8,224 nucleotides of DNA from an uncultured Aquincola sp. (GTDB lineage Bacteria > Pseudomonadota > Gammaproteobacteria > Burkholderiales > Burkholderiaceae). Location of the stretch: NCBI GenBank assembly GCA_937883885.1, contig CAKZXL010000192.1, positions 1 through 8,224 of the forward strand. Reading direction: 5' to 3'. The notes under the pieces are model-generated. The model was given only the letters and a program-made list of their open reading frames with translations, had not been told where the DNA came from and did not search any database. The position numbers and the translations under genes were made by a program. Below are positions 1 through 7,101 of the stretch, in pieces. Numbering within the stretch: the first letter of the stretch is position 1; every line of letters starts with the position of its first letter.

Positions 1-12
1 CGCATTCCATGA
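1..12 (+). CDS. Possible last codons of the preceding gene (kdpC expected)
   Basis: The first twelve bases read in frame 1 as Arg-Ile-Pro-stop. The TGA stop sits inside the ATGA that also starts kdpD, a typical 4-nt overlap between co-translated operon genes. In kdpFABC-DE operons the gene before kdpD is normally kdpC, the small membrane-anchored subunit of the K+ ATPase, so this is the natural guess. Three codons cannot identify a protein, and the call rests only on the overlap geometry and known gene order. Confidence 0.3.
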   Translation, partial: RIP

Positions 13-2756
13 CCGACGAACAACGCCCCGACCCTGATGCGCTGCTGGCGCAGATCCGGCACGAAGAAGCCTCCGCGGCGCGTGGCCACCTGCGCATCTA
101 CTTCGGCTCTTCCGCCGGCGTGGGCAAGACCTACGCGATGCTGGTGGCCGCGCGCAAGCTGCTGTCCGAAGGCGTGGACGTACTGGCCGGCGTGGTGGAA
201 ACCCATGGCCGCAGCGAAACCGCAGCGCTGCTGGAAGGCCTGCCGGTGCTGCCGCCGGCGCAGATCGACTACCGCGGCAAGCGCTTGGCCGAGTTCGACC
301 TGGACGCCGCGCTGGCGCGCCGGCCGGCGCTGGTGCTGGTCGACGAACTGGCCCATTCCAACGTGGCCGGCTCGCGCCATCCCAAGCGCTGGCAGGACGT
401 GGAAGAGCTGCTGGCCGCCGGCATCGACGTGTACAGCACGCTCAACGTGCAGCACCTGGAAAGCCTGAACGACGTGGTGGGCGGCATCACCGGCATCGTG
501 GTGCGCGAGACGCTGCCCGACACCTTCTTCGACAAGGCCGACGAGGTGGTGCTGGTGGACACCACCGCCGACGAGCTGATCGAGCGCCTGGCCGCGGGCA
601 AGGTCTACCTGCCGGTGCAGGCCGAGCGCGCCGCCCGCAGCTTCTTCCGCAAGGGCAACCTGATGGCCCTGCGCGAACTGGCCTTGCGGCGTACCGCCGA
701 CCGCGTGGAAGACGACGTGCAGGCCTGGCGCACCGACCGCGCCATCGCGCAGGTGTGGAAGACCGAAGGTGCGCTGCTGTGCTGCATCGGGCCCGAAGAG
801 GGCGCCGAACATGTGGTGCGCAGCGCGGCCCTGCTGGCCCAGCAGCTGGCAGTGACCTGGCACGCCGTGTATGTGGAAACGCCGGCCCTGCAACGGCTGG
901 ACGGGCGGCGGCGCGAAGGCATCCTGCAGACCGTCAAGCTGGCGCAGGACCTGGGCGCGCGCACCGCGGTGCTGTCCGCGCAGGGCGTCGCCCGGACGCT
1001 GGTCGACCATGCGCGGCAGCACAACCTGTCCAAGCTGGTCCTGGGGCATGCCCGCCCGCCGGCCTGGCTGCCGTCGTGGTGGCCCCGGCGCACGCTGGGG
1101 CCCGCCATCACGGCGCTGGCGCCCGACATCGACCGCTTCGAGGTGGGCGAATCGGGTCGGCGTCGATCGCCGCCCGCCCGACCGCCGGAGCCGCAGGTGC
1201 GGGACGGCGCGCTGGCACGCGCGTTGCGCCGCTATGCCATCGCCGCGGGGGCTTGTGCAGCCACCACGTTGCTGACGCACCTGCTCGTGCCCTACTTCGA
1301 CCTGGCCAACATCGTGATGGTGTTCCTGCTGGCGGTGGTTGGCGTGGCGGTGGGGCTGGGTCGGGGCCCTGCGGTGCTCGCGGCCTTTCTGAACGTGGCC
1401 GCCTTCGACTACTTTTTCGTGGCGCCGCGCCTGTCCTTCGCCGTGTCCGACGTGCAGTACCTGCTGACCTTCGCGGTGATGCTGGTGGTCGGGCTGGTCA
1501 CGGGGCAGTTGACGGCCGGGCTGCGTTTCGAGGCCCGTGTGGCCCGCCACCGCGAGGCCCGTTCACGCGCCCTGTTCGAGGCGGCCCGCGACCTGTCGAA
1601 CATGCTCACGCAGGAGCAGGCGGTGGAAGTGGCCTGCGCGGTGATCTCGCGCGAGTTCCGCGCCCAGGTGGCCATCTTCGTGCTGGACCTCAACGATCGC
1701 CTGCAGCCGCCCGCCGGCCACCCGCCGGGCCTCGACCTGGGCACCGCGCAGTGGACGCTGGACCACCAGCAGGCGGCCGGCCTGAACACCGACACGCTGG
1801 CCGGCAGCGCCTGGCTGTACCTGCCGCTGAAGGCCACGATGCGCTCACGCGGCGTGCTGGCCGTCCAGCCCGAGGAGCCCCGCTTCCTGCTGATCCCTGA
1901 ACAACGGCAGCAGCTGGAAACCTTCGCCGCGCTGACCGCGATGGCCTTGGAACGGGTGCACTACATCGAGGTGGCGCAGGGGGCGACGGTGCAGATGGAA
2001 TCCGAGCGCCTGCGCAATTCGCTGCTGGCCGCGCTGTCGCACGACCTGCGCACGCCGCTGGCTGCGCTGGTGGGCACGGCGCAGACGCTGGCGGCCAGCC
2101 AGCCGCCGTTGAGCCCGTTCCAGTCGGAGCTGGCCGCCAGCCTGGGCGAGAAGGCCATGCGCATGGCCGACATGGTGACCAACCTGCTCGACATGGCACG
2201 CATCCAGAGCGGCGAGATCCGGCTGCGGGTGGAGTGGCAGTCGATGGAAGAGATCGTGGGCGGCGCATTGAACGCGGAGCGCGCCCTGCTGGCGGGGCGG
2301 CCCTTGCAGGCCAGGGTCGATGCCGACGTGCCGCTGGTGGCCTGCGATGCGGTGTTGATCGAGCGCGTGCTGGCCAACCTGCTCGAGAACGTGGCCAAGT
2401 ACACCCCGGCCGGCTCGCCGGTGGAGGTCCATGTGCGCGCCGAGGCGCAGGAGGTTCGTGTGCACGTGCGCGACCATGGACCGGGTGTGCCCAAGGGCAG
2501 GGAGGACGCGATCTTCGAGAAGTTCACGCGGGGCACCTCCGAATCGGCCACGCCCGGCGTGGGCCTCGGGCTGTCGATCTGCCGCGCCATCGTCGAGGCG
2601 CACGGCGGGCGCATCTGGGTCGAATCGACGCCGCCCACCGGGGCGACCTTCATCTTCAGCCTGCCGCGCGGCACGCCGCCGACCATCGATCCGGCGGTGG
2701 ACGCACAGGCGCTTGCGGACAGTGCACCATGCCCACCGCCCCACCCGTCGTCCTGA
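9..2756 (+). CDS. kdpD: KdpD, K+/turgor-responsive sensor histidine kinase
   Basis: Inner-membrane histidine kinase/phosphatase (915 aa, close to the roughly 900 aa usual for the family) that phosphorylates KdpE under K+ limitation or osmotic stress. Domains in order: an N-terminal KdpD domain (about 20-230) with Walker A GSSAGVGKT at 33-41 and a Walker B-like LVLVDE at 108-113; a universal-stress-protein-like domain (about 255-370); a DUF4118-type block of four closely spaced membrane helices (about 408-505); an Arg-rich juxtamembrane stretch (506-520); a GAF-like region (about 525-650); a HisKA domain with phospho-acceptor His678 in SHDLRTPL; and an ATPase domain with N box NLLEN (790-794), G1 DHGPGVP (822-828) and G2 GVGLGLSIC (850-858). 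All catalytic motifs are intact. The ATG start overlaps a possible upstream stop. The Pro-rich C-terminal tail (about 888-915) partly overlaps kdpE. The family assignment is secure; the K+ stimulus is known for the family, not visible here. Confidence 0.97.
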   Translation: MTDEQRPDPDALLAQIRHEEASAARGHLRIYFGSSAGVGKTYAMLVAARKLLSEGVDVLAGVVETHGRSETAALLEGLPVLPPAQIDYRGKRLAEFDLDAALARRPALVLVDELAHSNVAGSRHPKRWQDVEELLAAGIDVYSTLNVQHLESLNDVVGGITGIVVRETLPDTFFDKADEVVLVDTTADELIERLAAGKVYLPVQAERAARSFFRKGNLMALRELALRRTADRVEDDVQAWRTDRAIAQVWKTEGALLCCIGPEEGAEHVVRSAALLAQQLAVTWHAVYVETPALQRLDGRRREGILQTVKLAQDLGARTAVLSAQGVARTLVDHARQHNLSKLVLGHARPPAWLPSWWPRRTLGPAITALAPDIDRFEVGESGRRRSPPARPPEPQVRDGALARALRRYAIAAGACAATTLLTHLLVPYFDLANIVMVFLLAVVGVAVGLGRGPAVLAAFLNVAAFDYFFVAPRLSFAVSDVQYLLTFAVMLVVGLVTGQLTAGLRFEARVARHREARSRALFEAARDLSNMLTQEQAVEVACAVISREFRAQVAIFVLDLNDRLQPPAGHPPGLDLGTAQWTLDHQQAAGLNTDTLAGSAWLYLPLKATMRSRGVLAVQPEEPRFLLIPEQRQQLETFAALTAMALERVHYIEVAQGATVQMESERLRNSLLAALSHDLRTPLAALVGTAQTLAASQPPLSPFQSELAASLGEKAMRMADMVTNLLDMARIQSGEIRLRVEWQSMEEIVGGALNAERALLAGRPLQARVDADVPLVACDAVLIERVLANLLENVAKYTPAGSPVEVHVRAEAQEVRVHVRDHGPGVPKGREDAIFEKFTRGTSESATPGVGLGLSICRAIVEAHGGRIWVESTPPTGATFIFSLPRGTPPTIDPAVDAQALADSAPCPPPHPSS

Positions 2757-3424
2757 TCGTTGAGGACGACGACGCGATCCGCCAGTTCGTGCGCAGCTCG
2801 CTGGCTTCGGAAGGCTGGCACGTGCACGAGGCGGCCACGGTGCAGCGCGGCCTCATCGAAGCCGGCACGCGGCGGCCGGATCTGGTCATCGCCGACCTGG
2901 GCCTGCCCGACGGCGACGGCGTGCAGTTCATCCGCACCCTGCGAGGCTGGTCGACCGTGCCGGTCATCGTGCTGTCGGCGCGCACCCAGGAGGCCGGGAA
3001 AGTGGAGGCGCTGGACGCCGGTGCCGACGACTACGTGACCAAGCCGGTGGGTGTGCATGAACTGCTGGCGCGCACGCGGGCGGTGCTGCGCCGGCTGCGC
3101 GTCGCGCAGACCCCTGGCAGCACCGTGCTGCGCTTCGGCGACGTGGCGGTGGACCTGGTGGGCCGCGTGGTGCGCAAGCAGGATGTCGAGGTGCATCTGA
3201 CGCCCATCGAGTTTCGGCTGCTGGCGGCCTTGGTGGCCCATGCGGACCGTGTCATCACGCACCGACAGCTGTTGCGTGAAGTCTGGGGCCCCAGCCACGT
3301 GGAAAGCACGCAGTACCTGCGGGTGTACATGGGCAACCTGCGGCACAAGCTCGAGGACCAGCCTGCCCAACCCCGCCACATCGTGACGGAGCTGGGCGTG
3401 GGCTACCGGCTGGTGACTGCCTAG
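2729..3424 (+). CDS. kdpE: KdpE, OmpR/PhoB-class response regulator
   Basis: DNA-binding response regulator of 231 aa, the usual KdpE length, and partner of KdpD; in the family it activates transcription of the kdp K+-ATPase operon. The receiver domain (about 6-120) has the acidic pocket in VEDDD (11-15), phospho-acceptor Asp56 in IADLGLPDG, Ser83 in VLSAR and Lys105 in VTKP. The winged-helix output domain (about 131-229) carries the recognition-helix region [14 protein letters not shown] and the closing GVGYRL hairpin. The start at 2729 is the ATG directly before the first receiver strand ([14 protein letters not shown]); it has only a weak upstream purine stretch (GGACAG) and lies 28 nt inside the end of kdpD, so translational coupling is likely. 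Upstream extension of the frame has no receiver homology and is a shadow of kdpD. The stop codon overlaps the stop of the convergent minus-strand gene. Confidence 0.96.
   Translation: MPTAPPVVLIVEDDDAIRQFVRSSLASEGWHVHEAATVQRGLIEAGTRRPDLVIADLGLPDGDGVQFIRTLRGWSTVPVIVLSARTQEAGKVEALDAGADDYVTKPVGVHELLARTRAVLRRLRVAQTPGSTVLRFGDVAVDLVGRVVRKQDVEVHLTPIEFRLLAALVAHADRVITHRQLLREVWGPSHVESTQYLRVYMGNLRHKLEDQPAQPRHIVTELGVGYRLVTA
3421..3424. other. Shared CTAG: overlapping stop codons of convergent genes
   Basis: kdpE ends in TAG at 3422-3424, and the minus-strand ATP-grasp gene ends in TAG read from 3423 to 3421. The palindrome CTAG therefore serves both stops. There is no intergenic space here and no hairpin plus T-run at the junction, so transcripts from either side must run antisense into the other gene or end by a Rho-type mechanism. 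Confidence 0.93.
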
Positions 3425-4989
3425 GCCTGCTGCGCTGCCAGGATGGGCAGCGCCGTCGGCAAGGCCTTCGCGTCCGGGCGGCCGGCAGCACCGCTTGCGC
3501 CTCGCGCCTCGAAGAGGCTGTGCAGATGCCCCAGCAGCCGGCGGTAGAGCTCATCGCCCAGCACCTGGTCTTCGGCGCCGACATCCAGATTCGGGTTGTC
3601 GTTCACTTCGATCACGAAGACGCCTTCGGGCGTTTCCTTCAGGTCGACGCCATAAAAGCCATCACCGATCAGCGCCGCCGCGCGGATGGCCGTCTCGAGC
3701 ACCCGGTGCGGCGTGCGCTGCACCGCCACCGCCTCGGTGCGACCCTCGGTGGCGCCGCCGACGGCGGCGTGCTGCATGATCTGCCAGTGGTCGCGCACCA
3801 TGTGGTATCGCGCGACGAACAGCGGCTGGCCGTCGAGCACGCCCACGCGCCAGTCGAAGGGGGTGTACATGAAGTCCTGCACCAGCACGATCTCGGACTC
3901 CTTGAGCATGGACAGCGCCAGCGCCTGGAACTGCGCGAAGTCATCGGCCTTCTTGACGTCGCGGCTGAAGGAGCCGTCCGGCACCTTCAGCACCACCGGA
4001 TACCGCATGTCGCGCTCCAGCCGGGCCATCGTGCGGCGGCTCACCAGACGCGTGCGGGGCGTCGCCACGCCGTGGCCCTGCAGCAGCTCGGCCAGGTAGG
4101 CCTTGTTGGTGCAGCGCATGATGGAGCCGGGGTCGTCGATCACCGGCATGCCCGCGGAAGCGGCCTTCCTGGCGAACTTGAACGTGTGGTGCGGCACGGC
4201 CGTGGTCTCGCGGATCAGCAGCGCGTCGAACTGCGTCAGGCGCGAGTAGTCGTGGCGGCGGATCAGCTCCACCTCGATGCCCATCGCACGGCCGATGTCC
4301 GCCATGTGGCGAAGCGTCCTGGTGCTGGAGGGCGGCAGCGGATCATCGGGGTCATGGAGGATCGCCAGGTCCATCTTCGGCGCGGTCACCGGGCGCGCAG
4401 GGTGCCACCGCCGCCTTGTGAACTCGGTGAGCGCACTGATGAACAGCGTGTCGCGCGACGTGTCCACGTCCCGCGGGTCGAGCGACTCGACCGACGCCAC
4501 ATGCCATTGCGCCGAGCCCGCGGCGCGCTCGAGCTGGATCTCGAGCAAGGGGCAGCGGAACAGCTCGAAGGCCTTGCGGGCGAGCTGGCTCAGCGCGGCG
4601 TCGTCCACATGGCCGAAGTACACATGCAAGGCCAGGCTGTCCACCGACCGCGGTACCGCATCGAGGCCCCCGACCAGCCGGTCCAGCTGGGGCAGCAGGG
4701 CCTGGCGGGCATGCCGCTGCAACAGGTCCAGGATGGTTTCGACGCTGGGGGTCACCCGGTCGCCGCGGGCTTCGGCCAGCAGCGAGCAGTAGTAGCCCAG
4801 GCTCAGGTAGCCGTACTCGCGGCACAGGTTGATGATCTTGCGCGGCCGGCGCGCAGCGCCCGAAGGTGCTTGCTGCATCTCCGCGATGAAGGCCTCGGCC
4901 GTGACCACATCGGTATCGGCAGGCGCGGCCTGGCCGGTCCATCGGAAGTCACTGAGCTTTTCTACAACGACGAGGTGATCGGATGACAA
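3421..4989 (-). CDS. RimK-family ATP-grasp ligase with N-terminal RLAN-type domain
   Basis: Predicted cytoplasmic ATP-dependent carboxylate-amine ligase of 522 aa, much longer than the roughly 300 aa of RimK itself because of an extra N-terminal domain. Residues 5-150 match the RimK-like ATP-grasp N-terminal (RLAN) type: [19 protein letters not shown], then [22 protein letters not shown]. The ATP-grasp part (about 285-490) shows [16 protein letters not shown] with Lys335, [14 protein letters not shown] with Asp379 and Arg381, and the metal-binding end [10 protein letters not shown] followed by [10 protein letters not shown] with Glu461, Asn463 and Asn465. The tail after about 495 is Ala/Pro-rich and probably disordered. 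I chose a TTG start at 4989: it gives [15 protein letters not shown], has GAAGGA a few bases upstream, and is the only start that keeps the whole first strand. It overlaps the preceding gene by 28 nt, so coupling is likely. The acceptor and donor substrates are unknown. It should not be called ribosomal S6 glutamyl ligase. Family confidence is high, function low. Confidence 0.92.
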   Translation of the reverse strand: MSSDHLVVVEKLSDFRWTGQAAPADTDVVTAEAFIAEMQQAPSGAARRPRKIINLCREYGYLSLGYYCSLLAEARGDRVTPSVETILDLLQRHARQALLPQLDRLVGGLDAVPRSVDSLALHVYFGHVDDAALSQLARKAFELFRCPLLEIQLERAAGSAQWHVASVESLDPRDVDTSRDTLFISALTEFTRRRWHPARPVTAPKMDLAILHDPDDPLPPSSTRTLRHMADIGRAMGIEVELIRRHDYSRLTQFDALLIRETTAVPHHTFKFARKAASAGMPVIDDPGSIMRCTNKAYLAELLQGHGVATPRTRLVSRRTMARLERDMRYPVVLKVPDGSFSRDVKKADDFAQFQALALSMLKESEIVLVQDFMYTPFDWRVGVLDGQPLFVARYHMVRDHWQIMQHAAVGGATEGRTEAVAVQRTPHRVLETAIRAAALIGDGFYGVDLKETPEGVFVIEVNDNPNLDVGAEDQVLGDELYRRLLGHLHSLFEARGASGAAGRPDAKALPTALPILAAQQA

Positions 4990-6194
4990 GGTGGATGTTC
5001 CTTCGAGAGAATGACCGCTGCCGACAGACGGCGCCGTCCGTAGCGGGTGATCCGCTTGAACTCCTCGACGCTGACGGACACGCCGGGGTCGAGGCCCGCG
5101 GGCGCGTCCGAGATCGGATCGAGGATGCGGAAGACATGGCCGTCGAACCCGGTGACGACCACCCAATGGGGGCCTTTTTCGCCATGCAGGCGCCACAGGC
5201 TGATCAGCACCACGGGCACCGCGCCCGCCGCGAGCGCGGCGGCGAGCACGCCGGGTGTGACCGGCGCGGCGGAGGACCGGCAGCCCGAGCGCGCGAACTC
5301 CGCCCTGAAGTCGGACTCCACCAGGTCGATCACCGCCTTCTTGCGCGCATCGCGTACCGAGTCGACGAACATGGCGCCATCGGGGGCATGGACCTGGGCC
5401 TGGAAGCCGCGGCGACAGGCGGCCAGCGCCAGGCCGAAGGGGCCACAACCGCCATGCCCGGAGGCCATGAACACCGTGGTCGCCTCGCGCCACAGACGGA
5501 TTTCGGCGGTGCGCGTCAATGCGGTGCCAGGCTCCAGTGCCGCCATCGCCATCAGCAGGGCGCAGGGCCCGCAGGTGAAGTCCAGCGTCTGCGGATGAAA
5601 GGGCGCCCGCGATGCCGCAACGCGCAAGCCGACGGCGTGGTTCCACAACGAGCGGTGGAACACCCTGGCGCCCGCGCCATCGTGGTAGTAGCCCGGTCGG
5701 TGCCCGACCTGGTTGAAGCCATGACGCCTGAACATCGCCTGCGCGGCTGCGTTGTCGTCCCGCGTTTCCAGCGACATCACGGCAGCCCCGGCGGCAACGG
5801 CCTGCTGCAGCGCATGAGTCAACAGCCGGTGGCCGACGCCCATCCGGCGCGCATGGAGGTCCACGGCCAGGGAGTACAGCCGGGCCACTGAACTGCGACT
5901 GCGCAGCAGCAGCACCGCCGCGCCCAGCAGGGGCGTGGCCGGCGAGCTGCCGGACGTCGCAACGAAGACCTGCGCCGTCGGGCTGAGCAGCAGCCGGCGC
6001 CAGCTGCGGCGCGAAATGCGGTCGCCGTCGAACGACTGCTGCTCCAGCTGCAGCAGGCCGGGGAGGTCGGCGCTCACGGCGGCGCGCACGACGACATCGG
6101 GGCCGGGCGTGGTGTCGGGCCGGCCTGGCCGGGGCGGCTGCTGGGCGCGAGGCTCGCCGTGCGGCGCGTGACGGCTACCGGTGTGTGCAGCCAT
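4962..6194 (-). CDS. GNAT acetyltransferase fused to a C39-like cysteine peptidase
   Basis: Two-domain protein of 410 aa with no signal peptide or membrane segment, so probably cytoplasmic. Residues 34-182 form a GNAT domain: [18 protein letters not shown] at the start, the acetyl-CoA loop [10 protein letters not shown] at 116-125, and the usual late strand/helix in [18 protein letters not shown]. Residues 198-395 form a C39-like (probably DUF3335-type) papain-fold peptidase. The oxyanion Gln202 and catalytic Cys208 are in QTLDFTCG, with the Q-x5-C spacing of C39 enzymes; His343 is in GPHWVVV and Asp359 in ILDP, so the active site is complete. Unlike bacteriocin exporters, there is no ABC transporter attached. 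Residues 1-33 are rich in Pro, His and Arg and probably disordered. The ATG lies 20 nt inside the small upstream ORF, with no good Shine-Dalgarno of its own, which suggests coupled translation. It is followed by the ATP-grasp ligase with a 28-nt overlap. The natural substrates of both domains are unknown. Confidence 0.92.
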   Translation of the reverse strand: MAAHTGSRHAPHGEPRAQQPPRPGRPDTTPGPDVVVRAAVSADLPGLLQLEQQSFDGDRISRRSWRRLLLSPTAQVFVATSGSSPATPLLGAAVLLLRSRSSVARLYSLAVDLHARRMGVGHRLLTHALQQAVAAGAAVMSLETRDDNAAAQAMFRRHGFNQVGHRPGYYHDGAGARVFHRSLWNHAVGLRVAASRAPFHPQTLDFTCGPCALLMAMAALEPGTALTRTAEIRLWREATTVFMASGHGGCGPFGLALAACRRGFQAQVHAPDGAMFVDSVRDARKKAVIDLVESDFRAEFARSGCRSSAAPVTPGVLAAALAAGAVPVVLISLWRLHGEKGPHWVVVTGFDGHVFRILDPISDAPAGLDPGVSVSVEEFKRITRYGRRRLSAAVILSKEHPPCHPITSSL

Positions 6195-6348
6195 GGGCGC
6201 GTCGGCGGCGGTTCAGCAGCATCGACTCCAGCGGATGCCGCGGCGGCCAGGCCGACGTCGGCACCGCTGAAGGTTCCGGGTCGCGCAGCTCGGCATGAGC
6301 GGCCGCCGGGCCCCGGGACCACCGCGGTGAGACCTTGCAAGACTTCAT
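6175..6348 (-). CDS. Small ORF of 57 codons heading the GNAT-C39 / ATP-grasp cassette
   Basis: I do not recognise this product. It starts MKSCKVSPRW and ends [15 protein letters not shown], with a Pro/Ala-rich centre, two cysteines (4 and 54), Trp10 and Trp34, and a strongly basic C-terminus. No signal peptide, membrane helix or double-glycine leader motif is visible. Support for translation: a perfect AGGAGG six bases before the ATG, about 81% GC at third codon positions (hand count, 46 of 57), and a stop that falls 20 nt inside the next gene, whose own ribosome site is poor. In-frame ATGs at 6366 and 6375 have no comparable ribosome site. Two readings are possible: a leader ORF that couples translation to the peptidase gene, or a real peptide that is the substrate or product scaffold of the cassette enzymes. 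The sequence alone does not decide. Cys4 precedes the basic tail by 50 residues, and nothing marks a cleavage site. Confidence 0.6.
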   Translation of the reverse strand: MKSCKVSPRWSRGPAAAHAELRDPEPSAVPTSAWPPRHPLESMLLNRRRRAHGCTHR

Positions 6349-6354
6349 GGCGAA

Positions 6355-6360
6355 CCTCCT
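6355..6360 (-). promoter_or_regulatory. Perfect Shine-Dalgarno AGGAGG
   Basis: Read on the minus strand, AGGAGG is followed by six bases (TTCGCC) and the ATG at 6348. This is the strongest ribosome site I see in the window and fixes the start of the 57-codon ORF. Because the next two genes overlap and have weak sites or a TTG start, it may set the translation level of the whole cassette. Confidence 0.8.
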
Positions 6361-6373
6361 GTCCATGGTCCCC

Positions 6374-6409
6374 ATTGAAGCGGCACGGCCGTAAAGACGG
6401 TGCAAAGAC
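6374..6409 (-). promoter_or_regulatory. Candidate activator-dependent promoter with an 11-bp direct repeat
   Basis: This lies in the 108-nt spacer (6349-6456) between the NarL-type regulator and the small ORF, and is less GC-rich than its surroundings. On the minus strand GTCTTT occurs twice, starting at 6409 and 6398, exactly 11 nt apart (units GTCTTTGCACC and GTCTTTACGGC). Eight bases after the second unit comes TTCAAT (6379-6374), a 4/6 match to a sigma70 -10 box, with no good -35. This layout (tandem 11-bp repeats in place of a -35) is the usual one for OmpR/PhoB-class activators. The pattern TTT-N3-N5-TTTAC also resembles the TTTATA-N5-TTTACA arrangement I recall for E. coli KdpE. A start near 6367 would leave a short leader containing the AGGAGG. 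The rest of the spacer is GC-rich with nothing recognisable. This is a pattern match only. Confidence 0.35.
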
Positions 6410-6456
6410 TCTTCGCGTGTTCAGCCCTCGCAGCCAGGGCCCGGCGCCCGCCCGCC

Positions 6457-7101
6457 TCAGCCCGCGACGATCCCGTGCTGCAGGGCCAGGCGCACCAGTT
6501 CGATGGGCGTGCCCACGCGCAGCTTCTGCTTGATCATGGTCTGGTGGTTGGCCACCGTCTTCATGCTGATGTGCAGCCGGGCGGCGATGGCCTCCAGGCC
6601 CTGGCCTTCGGCCAGCAGGCGGAAGATCTCGAACTCGCGGCTGCTGAGCTGCGTGGCCGGATCGGTGCCGGGCGGCCTGCGGCTGCTGGCCATCTGCCGG
6701 GCAATGGCGGCGCTGATGAACACCCGGCCCTGCGCGGCCTGCTGCACCGCTTCGATCAGCTCGTCGGCCGCCGCCGACTTGGCCACGTAGCCCAGCGCCC
6801 CGGCGCGCAGCGCCTGGGTGGCGAAGGTGGCGCTTTCATGCATCGAGAGGATGACCACGCGGGCCCTGGCATCGCGCTGGCGCACCCGGCGCAGCGCCTC
6901 GATGCCGCCCATGCCCGGCATCGACAAGTCCATCACCAGCACGTGCGGCTGCAGCTCGGCATGCAGCTGGCAGGCCTGTTCACCGGTTTCGGCTTCACCC
7001 ACCACCCGCAGGCCTGCGGATTCAAACAGCCGCCGCAGGCCGGCACGCAGCACGGCATGGTCATCGGCCAGCAGGATGTGCGGACCCGGGGGCGCCGTCA
7101 T
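6457..7101 (-). CDS. NarL/FixJ-family response regulator
   Basis: Two-domain transcriptional regulator of 214 aa, typical length. The receiver domain (about 8-125) has the acidic pair in LADDH (Asp13, Asp14), phospho-acceptor Asp58 in VMDLSMPGMGG, Ser86 in ILSMH and Lys108 in YVAKS, all intact. The C-terminal LuxR-type helix-turn-helix (about 150-212) reads LSSREFEIFRLLAEG, then IAARLHISMKTVANHQTMIKQKL. The start is the ATG at 7101, which overlaps the stop of the upstream kinase gene as ATGA, so the two are certainly co-translated and very likely cognate partners. Such regulators dimerise when phosphorylated and bind inverted repeats. The target here is unknown; the cassette downstream on the same strand is a possible one, separated by 108 nt. 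No strong terminator follows the gene, so read-through into the cassette is possible. Confidence 0.94.
   Translation of the reverse strand: MTAPPGPHILLADDHAVLRAGLRRLFESAGLRVVGEAETGEQACQLHAELQPHVLVMDLSMPGMGGIEALRRVRQRDARARVVILSMHESATFATQALRAGALGYVAKSAAADELIEAVQQAAQGRVFISAAIARQMASSRRPPGTDPATQLSSREFEIFRLLAEGQGLEAIAARLHISMKTVANHQTMIKQKLRVGTPIELVRLALQHGIVAG

Noticed and set aside
1961..3379. Long minus-strand open frame (472 codons) opposite kdpD/kdpE
   Set aside because: It spans two genes with intact catalytic motifs and shows no domain of its own; antisense shadow.
3520..4986. Long plus-strand open frame (488 codons) opposite the ligase
   Set aside because: It is exactly antisense to a gene with clear ATP-grasp motifs. 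Its His/Val/Gln-rich translation is the typical mirror of a GC-rich gene.
4990..5646. Upstream extension of the ATP-grasp frame, making a 741-residue protein
   Set aside because: The added part is Arg/Gly/Ala-rich, has no family resemblance and fully overlaps the well-supported GNAT-C39 gene; it is a high-GC open frame without stops.
4983..5891. Plus-strand open frame (302 codons) opposite the GNAT-C39 gene
   Set aside because: Antisense to a gene with complete GNAT and Cys-His-Asp peptidase motifs; low-complexity composition.
6074..6340. Alternative minus-strand ORF from TTG at 6340 in another frame, overlapping the small ORF and the GNAT start
   Set aside because: TTG start without a ribosome site, and it runs through the GNAT coding region out of frame; the AGGAGG is correctly spaced for the ATG at 6348 instead.
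6385..6392. Palindrome ACGGCCGT in the cassette spacer as an operator
   Set aside because: Eight bases of GC-rich palindrome are expected by chance here, and there is no second copy to support it.
6424..6440. GCCCT/AGGGC hairpin after the NarL-type regulator as a terminator
   Set aside because: Only a 5-bp stem with a 7-base loop and no T-run on the minus strand; such short inverted repeats are common at this GC content.
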